Shown here: positions 9,876 to 18,636 of the stretch, piece after piece | Layout of the letters: every line of letters starts with the position of its first letter | Position numbering within the stretch: position 1 is the first letter of the stretch | Origin: Chitinophaga horti | GTDB taxonomy: Bacteria > Bacteroidota > Bacteroidia > Chitinophagales > Chitinophagaceae | Direction: 5' to 3' | Length of the DNA stretch: 64,000 nucleotides | Assembly (NCBI RefSeq): GCF_022867795.2 | Contig: NZ_CP107006.1 | Span: 5,146,001-5,210,000 of the forward strand | Notes under the pieces: model-generated | Databases searched by the model: none | What the model saw: only the letters and a program-made list of their open reading frames with translations | What the model was told of the DNA's origin: nothing | Made by a program: the position numbers and the translations under genes

Positions 9876-10424
9876 CTAGAAAAAGAAATGAAATGCTTTG
9901 CCGAGGTTCATCCTGATCAAACGCAAAGCTTTAGTGAGATGGGCTTCCGCCGTTTTGGGGGATATATTCAGCTGCCGGGCCACATCGCCCAGTGACTGGT
10001 CATGTAATTTGGTAGCGCGGAACACGATGCGGCATTTCTCCGGCAGTTCGCCGCTCAGTTTGTTCACCATCTCCAGTAATAACTTGTGTTCCAGCTCGTA
10101 GGCGTCTACTCCGGGTTTAATGGCCGCATTGTCGTGTAAGGTCCTGCGCTGCTGTTCGCGTGCCAGGTAACGGTAAACGCCGTAGCGCACCATGGCCGCC
10201 AGGTATTTGGAAAGTTCTTCGATAATGAGGGTATGACGCTTCTGCCAGATGGTTACAAATACGTCCTGCACCACTTCTTCGGCGGCGGTAGCATCTTTTA
10301 AATGATGCCAGGCGGTGGCGTACAGGCGGTCCCAGTAACGTTCATATATTTCGGTGAACGCACGACCGTCATCTTCCCTGACCAGACCCAATAAATCAGA
10401 ATCTCCTAACAGACGCATAAACAA
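9876..10424 (-). CDS. ECF-type RNA polymerase sigma-70 factor
   Basis: The 182-residue protein has region 2 (EDDGRAFTEIYERYWDRLY; VVQDVFVTIWQKR) and region 4 (LPEKCRIVFRATKLHDQSL, DVARQLNISPKTAEAHLTKA) and no regions 1 or 3, as in extracytoplasmic sigma factors of the FecI/Bacteroidota group. It very probably directs transcription of the downstream FecR-SusC-SusD operon. The start at 10424 (MFMRLLG) or two codons later are both possible. Confidence 0.93.
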   Translation of the reverse strand: MFMRLLGDSDLLGLVREDDGRAFTEIYERYWDRLYATAWHHLKDATAAEEVVQDVFVTIWQKRHTLIIEELSKYLAAMVRYGVYRYLAREQQRRTLHDNAAIKPGVDAYELEHKLLLEMVNKLSGELPEKCRIVFRATKLHDQSLGDVARQLNISPKTAEAHLTKALRLIRMNLGKAFHFFF

Positions 10425-10493
10425 AAACTAAAACAGCCCGGTGTATTTTAGATAAATCGCTATAGAAATGGTTGATTATTTGCACAAAATACG

Positions 10494-10524
10494 CAAAAAC
10501 AGCGATAATTCTAATACCGTTCAA
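10494..10524 (-). promoter_or_regulatory. Possible promoter of the sigma-FecR-Sus locus
   Basis: On the minus strand TTG (10522-10524) is 20 bases before TGTTTTTG (10494-10501), close to the Bacteroidota pattern TTG-N19/20-TAnnTTTG with one mismatch in the -7 box. It would give a 5' leader of about 60 bases before the sigma gene. Confidence 0.35.
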
Positions 10525-10540
10525 CACACAGGCCTGTAAA

Positions 10541-10568
10541 CAAAAAGGGCCGGCACCATGGCCAGCCC
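10541..10568 (-). terminator. Terminator of the M28 peptidase gene
   Basis: Hairpin with arms GGGCcGGC and GCCaGCCC (10547-10568, one mismatch), followed on the minus strand by TTTTTG. It lies 13 bases beyond the stop codon of the M28 peptidase gene. Confidence 0.65.
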
Positions 10569-10580
10569 TCTCATAAGTTT

Positions 10581-12158
10581 TTATTTTTCGTTGCGGTCCA
10601 CCTTTAACCGGTCTTCCCGGTTGGCGATTTCCCAGGCGGTGTAAAACACCAGCCTCGCACGTTTTTGTAACATCTGGTAACTGATCTTTTCTACGGTATC
10701 CGTTTCCTTGTGGTAATCGGCATGCACCCCGTTAAAGTAGAAGATGATCGGAATTTTGTGCTGCGCGAACATGTAATGGTCCGAGCGGTAGTAAAAACGG
10801 TTCGGATCATTCGGATCGTTGTAACGGTAATCCAGGTCGAGCTTCGTGTAAGTATTGTTGGCCAATTCGCTGATGGGGCGCAGGTCGGAGCTGAGTTTAT
10901 CATCGCCGATAACGTACACATAGTTGCTGTCGGATGCGTGCTGCGGATCAATACGACCGATCATATCGATGTTGAGGTCGGCCACTGTGTTCGCCAACGG
11001 ATAAATTGGGTTATCTGTATAATATTTTGAACCGAGCAAACCTTTTTCCTCTCCGCTCACCGTCATAAACACGATGCTGCGGCGCGGGCCTTTACCAGCT
11101 TTTTTCGCTTTGGCAAAAGCTTCAGCCATTTCCATTACGGCAACAGTACCAGAACCGTCGTCGTCGGCGCCATAAAATATTTTGCCATCATGTTTGCCCA
11201 GGTGATCGTAGTGTGCTGTAACGAACAGTATCTCGTCTTTCTTATCGGTACCTTCCAGGTAACCCAGCACGTTGCTCGATTTATTATCGATCTGTCCTTT
11301 TTTGAAGGTCAGGTTTACCGGCCCACTGGCAGCAGAGGTATACGCGCGACCCGCTTTTACGGAGGCGATCATGCTATCGGCTACTGCTTTACCAAAAACG
11401 GTTTCCACGAAAGTCGGTGTAACCAGGTAGGAGTTGGGAATGTACTCCATCGTGGTCATCAGGTTTTCCTTCATGTACACACGTGATTTGGTGTAGCTCT
11501 GCACCAGGTATTTTGCCATATTCGGATCGGCCAGCCTGGAGGAGATCACGAATAAAGCCTTTACGCCTTTACCACCCGCCGCTCTTGCTTTCGCTTTGAT
11601 CTCGGAGTTGGGGGACGGCCTTTTAGATTTAGTAAGCGGGTAATTGCCGTCCGCATCGCGGGGCTCCCCTTCCAGTACCACTACGACCTTGTCGTTAAGG
11701 TCGCCCAGATTTTTGTAATCGTCATGCTCTTCTGTGCTGATGCCGTAGCCTGCGAACACCAGCGATGCGTTATTAATATCCTGCGCGGCAGTTTCGCGTA
11801 CGTTCGCTACATAATCTTTACCGAACGTAAATGTTTGGCGGCCTACCGACAGCGTGCTGGAAGTAACTGTATCCTGCACCATGGAAAAGAATTGCTCCCA
11901 TTTACCATTAACGCCGGGCTTCAATCCCAGTTTTTTGAAATGAGCGGCGATATAAGCTGCCGCCACACGCTGGCCTTTTGTAGCCGTTTCGCGGCCTTCC
12001 GTTTTATCACCGGCAATAAAGTACAGGTGTTTTTTGAGGTCGGCGGCGGTAATGCTGTTGCCGTAGGTATCTGCACCGGGTTTAGACAACGCAGGTGCCT
12101 GTGCACAGGCGCTAATGCCGGCTCCCAGCAAACAGGTGAGCAGGGTAAATGTTCTCAT
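10581..12158 (-). CDS. M28 family zinc aminopeptidase
   Basis: The 525-residue protein has a lipoprotein-like signal (LLTCLLGAGISACAQ) and a PA-like insertion (INNASLVFAGYGIST ... GKGVKALFVISS). The M28 catalytic core carries the zinc ligand motifs VTAHYDHLG (His), ADDDGSG (Asp), SGEEKGLLGS (Glu-Glu), NIDMIGR (Asp) and a late His in FNGVHADYHKETDT. It should remove N-terminal residues from peptides outside the cytoplasm. It is flanked by terminator-like hairpins and appears to be a single-gene unit. Confidence 0.92.
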   Translation of the reverse strand: MRTFTLLTCLLGAGISACAQAPALSKPGADTYGNSITAADLKKHLYFIAGDKTEGRETATKGQRVAAAYIAAHFKKLGLKPGVNGKWEQFFSMVQDTVTSSTLSVGRQTFTFGKDYVANVRETAAQDINNASLVFAGYGISTEEHDDYKNLGDLNDKVVVVLEGEPRDADGNYPLTKSKRPSPNSEIKAKARAAGGKGVKALFVISSRLADPNMAKYLVQSYTKSRVYMKENLMTTMEYIPNSYLVTPTFVETVFGKAVADSMIASVKAGRAYTSAASGPVNLTFKKGQIDNKSSNVLGYLEGTDKKDEILFVTAHYDHLGKHDGKIFYGADDDGSGTVAVMEMAEAFAKAKKAGKGPRRSIVFMTVSGEEKGLLGSKYYTDNPIYPLANTVADLNIDMIGRIDPQHASDSNYVYVIGDDKLSSDLRPISELANNTYTKLDLDYRYNDPNDPNRFYYRSDHYMFAQHKIPIIFYFNGVHADYHKETDTVEKISYQMLQKRARLVFYTAWEIANREDRLKVDRNEK

Positions 12159-12202
12159 ATGCAGCGAAATTGGTTTTTTAATGTCGGTTACTGTTAAACA
12201 GG

Positions 12203-12233
12203 TACCGGCAATAGCGGGTAACTATTGCCGGTA
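12203..12233. terminator. Perfect 12-base hairpin between rpiB and the M28 gene
   Basis: Arms TACCGGCAATAG and CTATTGCCGGTA surround a 7-base loop. The hairpin lies about 40 bases after the rpiB stop codon. The U-tract after it on the minus strand is short, so its role as a terminator is probable but not certain. Confidence 0.5.
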
Positions 12234-12275
12234 AATATAGTTTCGTTCACTGCCGTATAATGGCTCATAAACACA

Positions 12276-12734
12276 TTATGCGCAGGCGATCTTATTTACG
12301 CGGTTAGCGTGTCGGCCACCTTCGAACGGTGTGGCGATAAACGTTTCCACCATTTGTTTGGCCACGTCGGTGCTTACAAAACGCGCAGGCACGCTCAGTA
12401 CGTTGGCGTTATTGTGCCCGCGGGCCAGTCGTGCCAGCTCTTCGCCCCAGCAGATGGCAGCGCGTACGCCCTGGTGTTTGTTAGCGGTAATGGCCACGCC
12501 GTTACCACTGCCACAAACCAGTATACCAAAAGCTACTTCCCCTTTTTCCACTGCGAGTGAAAGCGGGTGTGCATAATCCGGGTAATCTACGGAGTCAGGC
12601 GAGTTTGTTCCAAAATCTTTTATCTGAATGCCTTTGCCTTCGAGGTAAGAAATGATCTCCTCTTTGTATTCATAACCCGCATGGTCACTGCCGATGGCTA
12701 CCGGTAAAGCAAGATCAAAAGTATTTTGTTCCAT
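12276..12734 (-). CDS. rpiB: Ribose 5-phosphate isomerase B
   Basis: The 152-residue protein matches RpiB/LacAB throughout: IGSDHAGYEYKE at the start (Asp17, His18), the active-site loop LVCGSGNGVAITANK with Cys74, and NVLSVPARFV near the C-terminus. It interconverts ribose 5-phosphate and ribulose 5-phosphate in the pentose phosphate pathway. The length is normal for the family. It follows tatC by 48 bases on the same strand and may be co-transcribed with it. Confidence 0.96.
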   Translation of the reverse strand: MEQNTFDLALPVAIGSDHAGYEYKEEIISYLEGKGIQIKDFGTNSPDSVDYPDYAHPLSLAVEKGEVAFGILVCGSGNGVAITANKHQGVRAAICWGEELARLARGHNNANVLSVPARFVSTDVAKQMVETFIATPFEGGRHANRVNKIACA

Positions 12735-12782
12735 ATCTGTGTTAATTAAAGCTGTTTAAGTTAAGGTTGATGCGGTTGCCCG

Positions 12783-13631
12783 TTAGGACCACTCATCTGC
12801 TTTTTCCTCTTCTTCACGTTTACGGTAAACCCTGGCCGATATCACGATGCTGATCTCATACAACAGGTACAAAGGTATGAATACCAGTAATTGGTCCAAT
12901 ATGTCCGGCGGGGTAATTACAGCTGCTAATACCAGCAATACCACAATGGCGTGGCGGCGGTAGGTGCGCATGAAGTTAGGGCCGAGTATGCCGAGTTTAG
13001 CCAGGAAGTATACGAGTACAGGCAGCTCGAACAGTACCCCCATACCAAATACGATCTGCGACATGAGGCCGAAGTAATCGGAGAAGAGGAACTGGTTATC
13101 GATCTGGTCACTCACATTATAGCCGGCCAGGAAGTTGATGGTAAACGGTGCCACCAGGAAATAACTGAACAACACGCCGATGAAGAACTGGGCGGATACC
13201 CAAAAGATAATACCTCTCGAGCCTTTCAGCTCCCGCTCTTTTAAAGCCGGTTTTACGAACTGCCAGAATTCCCAGAAGATGTAAGGCAGCGCGCCCATTA
13301 CACCGACGATAATCGCCACTTTAAATTGCAGCATGACCATACCGGCCATTTGGGTGTTGAGGAACTTAAAGCTCACCGGTTGCATACACAGTTTGTCGCC
13401 CATGCCTAACAGGCCGCCAAGTTTACACAACCACTGGTACGACGGAAAGCCTGGCCGGGTAGGACCAAACACCACGTAATCCAGAATTTCTTTAGTGTAT
13501 ATAAAACCAACTATGGCGAGGGCGATAATTGCAAACGCGGAACGCACCAAATGCCAGCGGAGCTCTTCAAGGTGATCAAAAAACGACATTTCCGCCTTGT
13601 CCTCATTGTTGCTGAATATCTTCTTTAACAT
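12783..13631 (-). CDS. tatC: Sec-independent protein translocase TatC
   Basis: TatC recognises twin-arginine signal peptides and forms the Tat translocase with TatA. The start at 13631 (MLKKIFSNNEDKAEMSFFDHLEELRWHL) is preferred: AGGAT stands about five bases before it and SFFDHLEELRWHL is the conserved N-terminal motif. The open frame continues 70 codons further upstream, but that part has no family similarity. The 282-residue product has six hydrophobic segments and the conserved FWEFWQFVKPALKERE loop. No tatA was found in this window. Confidence 0.95.
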   Translation of the reverse strand: MLKKIFSNNEDKAEMSFFDHLEELRWHLVRSAFAIIALAIVGFIYTKEILDYVVFGPTRPGFPSYQWLCKLGGLLGMGDKLCMQPVSFKFLNTQMAGMVMLQFKVAIIVGVMGALPYIFWEFWQFVKPALKERELKGSRGIIFWVSAQFFIGVLFSYFLVAPFTINFLAGYNVSDQIDNQFLFSDYFGLMSQIVFGMGVLFELPVLVYFLAKLGILGPNFMRTYRRHAIVVLLVLAAVITPPDILDQLLVFIPLYLLYEISIVISARVYRKREEEEKADEWS

Positions 13632-13901
13632 GTTTATCCTGATAGTAAAGGACACAAATATAGCAGAAGGCATCCAATATATTTCAATAAAGCGACGGGC
13701 GGAAAAAAAGAAGAAAGCGGACGGATGGTCCGAATGAGCAGGATTAACGCAAAACCGATTCAGGATTGTAAGGGGCGAAGTGTCGAGGGGTAGGTAAAAA
13801 AAAGGAGCCAGCCCGAGAAGAATCAAGAGCCGGCCTTTCATCCATTGTTTGTTAACCCCAAAAAAGTTGAATTCGAGAATGTCTTTTATAGTTCTCTTTA
13901 A

Positions 13902-13949
13902 TAATTACTTACACATTTATTTGGCAAGCTAAATTTCTGTAAGTAATTA
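13902..13949. repeat. Long inverted repeat, 12-base arms
   Basis: TAATTACTTACA (13902-13913) and its exact reverse complement TGTAAGTAATTA (13938-13949) flank a 24-base AT-rich spacer. TCTCT and AGAGA just outside the arms could extend the pairing. It could be a cruciform, an RNA hairpin or a paired operator; no U-tract follows, so it is not a typical terminator. Confidence 0.6.
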
Positions 13950-14086
13950 CTGTCAGAGAGCGTTTGAATTTCTGAAACAAAAATAGAAAGAAATCTTGTA
14001 TTATCAATGTTACAACAAAGTTTTTTACAACCTTTTAACAAAAATCAAATAGACGTGTTAGAAAAAACATCATGATTTGATAATCC

Positions 14087-14172
14087 GGTAGTTAAATTAC
14101 TACCAACATTTTATAAATCCGGAATTTTTCAGAAATATGACAATTCTATATAATTCTAGAATATTAATATTC
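14087..14172. repeat. Two short palindromes in AT-rich DNA
   Basis: GGTAGT-N6-ACTACC (14087-14104) and the perfect 14-base palindrome GAATATTAATATTC (14159-14172). Either could be a binding site for a dimeric regulator, but there is no other evidence. Confidence 0.4.
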
Positions 14173-14347
14173 CTAACTAACTGATCTATATGATTTACAA
14201 GAACTTCCTTGAAACTGCACCCTACATGAGTTCTACCTCACTTCGGTTGCTGCAGTATAAATGCGTACCGCTTTTCATCTGTTAGAGGCTTATTTTGTAT
14301 CACTCGAAAAATGGCGTCCTAAAAATGTTGTAAAAATGATGAATTTG

Positions 14348-15616
14348 CTAGTTCAGGATCTTCAATTTTACCATTTCGATGCGCGTATCGGTCACATTAA
14401 GCACGTCAAATTCATAGTCGTCGATGATGATACGCTCTTTTAATTTCGGAATTGTTTCGTGATGCGTGATGATGTAACCACTCAAAGTTTCACTTTCATC
14501 CTCCGGAAAATCAAATCCATACTTTTCATTGAGATAGTCCAGCTCCAGGCGACCGGAAAAGATATATTCTTTCTCGGCGATCTGCTTTTCTACGAATTCT
14601 TCTACGTCGTGTTCATCTTTAATATCCCCGAAAATCTCCTCCAGTACGTCTTCAATGGTAACAATGCCGGCGGTGCCGCCAAATTCGTCAACCACCCAGG
14701 CAATACTTCTCCTTTCCTTATTGAACTTGCTCAGCAGGTCAATAGCGCTCATGGTTTCGGGTACGGCCAGGATGGGATGAATTACCGAACGGATGTCCGA
14801 CGGTTGTTTGAACATATCCAGCTGGTGAACGTAGCCTAAAATATTGTCGATATTGTTTTCGTAGATAATGATCTTGGAAAGTTTAGTCTCCATGAATTTC
14901 TTGCGTGCGTCGGAAATAGGCGCGGTAATGTCCAGCGCTTCAATTTCTTTACGGGGAATGAGGCAGCCACGGATCTTCACGTGCACGAGCGACAAAGCAT
15001 TCTCGAACAGCTCTGTGTTCAGGTCCTGCCCTTCGCCCATGTGTTGCTGCGATTGGCGAATGTAATGTTCCACATCTACCCGGGCGAAAGAGCTGCGGTT
15101 TTCCACGATGCGTACGTTAAACAGGTACTTCAGTATCCACTCGGAAATAGATACCAGCAGGTTGCCTAATATATACAGCGGCTTGGTGAGCAGCGAAATG
15201 GGCAGGGCGAAAAAGCTGAGCAGCGACTCGGGGCGGGAGCGGAATACGCTGCGGGGAATAAAAAACCCAAAGAACAGGATGATAAGGGTGGCCACGATAA
15301 TTTCCATGAACAGGAGAATGGGCAGCAGGCGCGGCGTATCCTGTTCGGGGATGAAGTACGTCCAAACGGGATCCAGCAGGCCCGAAAACAACATACTGTA
15401 TATTACGGTGGTGATCGTAAGCCCTATCAGGCTGGTGGCAAGTATTCTCGCAGGGTTTTCATTGAAGCCCGCCAATATTTTACCTGTAGCACGTCCCTGC
15501 TTTTTCTTCAGTTCGATGCTCAGTTTATTTACGTTGGCAAATGCGGTTTCCATACCGGCAAAAAAGCCGGCCAGCAGGATCAGGGCAACTAATAAGATTA
15601 TAGTATAAATATCCAT
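14348..15616 (-). CDS. CNNM/CBS-domain membrane protein (hemolysin C/CorC-like family)
   Basis: The 422-residue protein has an N-terminal CNNM (DUF21) domain with about four membrane segments (LLVALILLAGFFAGMETAFA at the start), a CBS pair at about 215-335 (IPRKEIEALDITAPISDA; SIAWVVDEFGGTAGIVTIEDVLEEIFGDI) and a C-terminal CorC/HlyC transporter-associated domain. Homologues are linked to Mg2+/Na+ export or cobalt resistance; the haemolysin name is historical. GldE of gliding bacteria is a relative. TATCTTTG, a -7-like box, lies a few bases before the start codon on the minus strand. Confidence 0.88.
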   Translation of the reverse strand: MDIYTIILLVALILLAGFFAGMETAFANVNKLSIELKKKQGRATGKILAGFNENPARILATSLIGLTITTVIYSMLFSGLLDPVWTYFIPEQDTPRLLPILLFMEIIVATLIILFFGFFIPRSVFRSRPESLLSFFALPISLLTKPLYILGNLLVSISEWILKYLFNVRIVENRSSFARVDVEHYIRQSQQHMGEGQDLNTELFENALSLVHVKIRGCLIPRKEIEALDITAPISDARKKFMETKLSKIIIYENNIDNILGYVHQLDMFKQPSDIRSVIHPILAVPETMSAIDLLSKFNKERRSIAWVVDEFGGTAGIVTIEDVLEEIFGDIKDEHDVEEFVEKQIAEKEYIFSGRLELDYLNEKYGFDFPEDESETLSGYIITHHETIPKLKERIIIDDYEFDVLNVTDTRIEMVKLKILN

Positions 15617-15719
15617 CTTAACAAAGATAAAGGATTCCTGTTATTTGTACATCGCTGTAAAAACCATAGGATAGACCAGGTGATGACAAAAAACATACCG
15701 GAAGGGCAGGTGCCCGTCC

Positions 15720-16289
15720 CTAGCTGCGCAGGAAGCTTTCCACGATATTTTTCACCTCCCCGTAAGCCACATCGAGGTGTTCATTTACCACAATCCAGTC
15801 AAATTCATGGGAAAACGACAGCTCGTAACGGGCTTTACCGAGCCGTTCTTCCAGGGACGCCTGGGTTTCGGAGCCACGGCCGCTCAGTCGTTCGCGCAGG
15901 GCGTCGATAGAGGGGGGCTGGATAAATATGGTAAGGGCATGGCCCAGGTATTTTTCTTTGATGGACAGGGCGCCCTTTACGTCGATATCTACCATGGGTA
16001 CACGATCCTCCTTCCAGATGCGTTCCAGCTCACTTTTAAGGGTGCCATAGTATTTACCGGCGTACACCATTTCGTGTTCGGCAAATGCGTCTTCTTCTAT
16101 TTTTTGCTGAAAATCGTCGGGGGTAAGAAAGTAGTAGTCCCGGCCATGCACTTCGCCTTCGCGGGCCTGGCGGGTGGCTGCAGAAACAGAAAAGGCCAGC
16201 TGCGGCATTTCGCCTAACAGTTTTTTTACGATGGTGGTTTTTCCTGCGCCGGAGGGGGCGGTAATGATAATGATCTTTCCTGCTTCCAT
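15720..16289 (-). CDS. gmk: Guanylate kinase
   Basis: The 189-residue protein has the P-loop APSGAGKTT (residues 11-19), the GMP-binding segment SVSAATRQAREGEVHGRDYYF (S-TR-x-x-R-x-GE-x-x-G-x-DY) and the lid region (LSGRGSETQASLEERL). It phosphorylates GMP to GDP. Length and motifs are standard. It lies between a murA terminator and the CNNM gene, so it probably has its own promoter. Confidence 0.97.
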   Translation of the reverse strand: MEAGKIIIITAPSGAGKTTIVKKLLGEMPQLAFSVSAATRQAREGEVHGRDYYFLTPDDFQQKIEEDAFAEHEMVYAGKYYGTLKSELERIWKEDRVPMVDIDVKGALSIKEKYLGHALTIFIQPPSIDALRERLSGRGSETQASLEERLGKARYELSFSHEFDWIVVNEHLDVAYGEVKNIVESFLRS

Positions 16290-16308
16290 CCCGCAAAAAT
16301 AATCTAAA

Positions 16309-16346
16309 ACAAAAAAGGAGAAAAGTAATTCCTACTCTTCTCCTTT
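16309..16346 (-). terminator. Terminator after murA
   Basis: On the minus strand the arms AAGGAGAAGAGT and ACTTTTCTCCTT (one mismatch) are followed by TTTTTTGTTTT. It lies about 20 bases beyond the murA stop codon. Confidence 0.75.
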
Positions 16347-16367
16347 CTCTTATGTAAAATTATCTCT

Positions 16368-17678
16368 TTAGATACGTTTGATATCTGCACCCAGCGCGGT
16401 AAGGCGGGCATCGATATATTGATAGCCGCGATCGATCTGGTCGATATTGTGGATGGTGCTTTTGCCTTCGGCGCTTAACGCAGCGATGAGCAGCGACACA
16501 CCCGCACGGATATCCGGAGACGACATGGTGATACCACGCAGTTTGTGCTGACGGCCTAAACCGATAACGGCGGCGCGGTGCGGATCGCACAGGATGATCT
16601 GCGCGCCCATATCGATCAGTTTATCGACGAAGAACAGGCGGCTTTCGAACATTTTCTGGTGGATCATCACGCTACCTTTCGCCTGGGTGGCCACTACCAG
16701 CACGATGCTGAGCAGGTCCGGCGTAAAGCCTGGCCATGGGTGATCGGAAATGGTGAGGATAGAACCGTCGATGAACGTTTGTATCTCGTAGCTGTCTTGC
16801 TGAGGAATATAAATATCGTCACCACGGAACTCCATCTGGATACCCAGCTGCTGGAATTTTTCGGGGATGATGCCCAGGTTTTCGATACCTGCGTTCTTGA
16901 TCGTGATCTCGCTCTGCGTCATGGCGGCGAGGCCGATGAAGGAGCCGATCTCGATCATATCGGGCAACATGGCATGCTCGGTTCCTTTAAGGCTGGTTAC
17001 CCCTTCGATAATGAGCATGTTGGAACCGATACCGCTGATCTTTGCCCCCATACGGTTCAGCATTTTGCTGAGCTGCTGCAGGTAAGGTTCGCAGGCGGCG
17101 TTATAGATAGTAGTCGTTCCGCTGGCCATTACCGCTGCCATCAGGATGTTGGCGGTACCGGTTACGGAAGGCTCGTCCAGCAACATAAAAGTGCCTTTGA
17201 GGCCGTCTGTTTCCAGGCGGAAGTAGTTATCGTCGTTATCGTATACGAATTTAACACCCAGTTTTTCGAACCCGATGATGTGGGTATCGAGCCTGCGGCG
17301 ACCGATTTTGTCACCACCCGGCTTGGGAATATATGCCTTGCCAAAGCGCGCCAGCAAAGGACCGGCGATCATCACGGAACCGCGCAGGCGGCCGGATTTC
17401 TTTTTAAATTCTGCGCTTTGCAGGTAGGGAATATCGATATTATCGGCCTGAAACTCGCATTTATCGCGGCTAATACGGTTAATCTTTACGCCGATTTCTC
17501 CAAGTAATTCGATCAGCAGGTTGACGTCTACAATGTCGGGTATATTGCTGATAGTAACTTTTTCGGGTGTAAGCAAAACAGCGCTGATAATCTGTAATGC
17601 CTCGTTTTTAGCGCCCTGGGGAATGATCTCTCCTTTTAAACGGTTGCCACCGCGAACTTCAAAAGCGTTGCTACTCAC
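16368..17678 (-). CDS. murA: UDP-N-acetylglucosamine 1-carboxyvinyltransferase, Asp variant
   Basis: The 436-residue enzyme adds enolpyruvate to UDP-GlcNAc, the first committed step of peptidoglycan synthesis. Motifs include GAKNEAL with Lys24, LRGSVMIAGPLLARFGKA and the C-terminal SDHPWPGFTPD loop. The residue that is Cys115 in E. coli MurA, the target of fosfomycin, is Asp123 here (PGGD; codon at 17310-17312). Asp in this position is known from mycobacterial and chlamydial MurA and gives fosfomycin insensitivity while keeping activity. The start codon is GTG, overlapping the upstream DUF4290 stop as GTGA. Confidence 0.96.
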   Translation of the reverse strand: MSSNAFEVRGGNRLKGEIIPQGAKNEALQIISAVLLTPEKVTISNIPDIVDVNLLIELLGEIGVKINRISRDKCEFQADNIDIPYLQSAEFKKKSGRLRGSVMIAGPLLARFGKAYIPKPGGDKIGRRRLDTHIIGFEKLGVKFVYDNDDNYFRLETDGLKGTFMLLDEPSVTGTANILMAAVMASGTTTIYNAACEPYLQQLSKMLNRMGAKISGIGSNMLIIEGVTSLKGTEHAMLPDMIEIGSFIGLAAMTQSEITIKNAGIENLGIIPEKFQQLGIQMEFRGDDIYIPQQDSYEIQTFIDGSILTISDHPWPGFTPDLLSIVLVVATQAKGSVMIHQKMFESRLFFVDKLIDMGAQIILCDPHRAAVIGLGRQHKLRGITMSSPDIRAGVSLLIAALSAEGKSTIHNIDQIDRGYQYIDARLTALGADIKRI

Positions 17679-18412
17679 TTGTTCCTATTTTTGTATTTGT
17701 TGTTGTTGTGTTTATTGCCTTGCTTGTTGCCTCCCTGGTTGTTATTGTTGTTGTTGTTCTTGAACTTCTGGTAGTTCTTACGTTTACCGGAGCCACTGCT
17801 GTTAGCGGCAGCAGTTTGTGCACGGAAGGCTGCCTGTTGTTCAGAAGCGCTTGCGCTGAAGTTCTCGGTCTGCGATTTGTTGGAACCACCGCCGGGATGG
17901 TACTCAAGCTGACCTTTGGAAATGTTATGCAGCTCTGTACGGATCGCGTCGTCATGTACGCTTTCTTTATGCCAGTTGCTGTAAGCGAGTTTCATGTAGT
18001 TGGCCACCGTTTGTGTAAACCCTTCCTTCTTTTCCGGGTTTTGTTCTGCGATCGCTTTGTCCATCACCATCTCCAGGTTTTTACCGAAGTGGCGGTTACG
18101 CGGGTATTTTTTAGGATATCCTAAACGCTCCGGTTTACGGCGCAAGGTTTCGCGGGTGGGGATGGGGTACGGCGATTCCACGTTCAGTTTGAAGTCTGAT
18201 ATGAGGAACAGGTGATCCCATAATTTATGGCGGAAGTCTTCTACGTTGCGTAAATGTGGGTTAAGTGTGCCCATCAGCTCTATCAGCGCCATAGCATTTG
18301 CCTGGCGGTGATTGTCGTCCTTAATGGACAACAGGTATTCTACCATTTTCTGGATGTTGCGGCCATATTCTTTCATAATCATATGGCTTCTGGTGGTATT
18401 ATATTCCATCAC
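17675..18412 (-). CDS. DUF4290 family protein with Asn/Lys-rich tail
   Basis: The 245-residue protein matches DUF4290 over residues 1-170 (MEYNTTRSHMIMKEYGRNIQ; HLRNVEDFRHKLWDHLF), a Bacteroidota family of unknown role. The last 45 residues are low complexity, rich in Asn, Lys and Gly, including a run of seven Asn, and are probably disordered and perhaps RNA-binding. The stop codon overlaps the GTG start of murA by four bases, so the two are translationally coupled. Start may be the first or second Met. Confidence 0.88.
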   Translation of the reverse strand: MMEYNTTRSHMIMKEYGRNIQKMVEYLLSIKDDNHRQANAMALIELMGTLNPHLRNVEDFRHKLWDHLFLISDFKLNVESPYPIPTRETLRRKPERLGYPKKYPRNRHFGKNLEMVMDKAIAEQNPEKKEGFTQTVANYMKLAYSNWHKESVHDDAIRTELHNISKGQLEYHPGGGSNKSQTENFSASASEQQAAFRAQTAAANSSGSGKRKNYQKFKNNNNNNNQGGNKQGNKHNNNKYKNRNK

Positions 18413-18636
18413 GCACTTTTAAATAACGAAAATAAATGCTTTGCGAAATTACGGCGTCCTAAACGCGAGGGAACTCAGGAGGTTTCTTTGTTCTTTAAGG
18501 TAGCGGACGGCCGAAAGTGTAAGTTTAAATTGCAGTAAACCTATATATTTTGCAAACCTAACGAAAAATACCCATAAAAACTTAAATTCCAAATTCCCCG
18601 GTTGGCGAAAAGCCTTTATAGGGTTAATTTTAACAA

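Larger units (their letters stand above)
13632..14347. other. AT-rich intergenic region with inverted repeats
   Basis: About 700 bases without a convincing gene separate the tatC start from the end of the CNNM-type gene. The sequence is clearly more AT-rich than its neighbours and holds three inverted repeats, listed separately. It might carry the tatC promoter and other control sites. Confidence 0.6.

Noticed and set aside
16578..17507. 309-codon plus-strand open frame opposite murA
   Set aside because: Antisense shadow of murA without signal, domain or start context.
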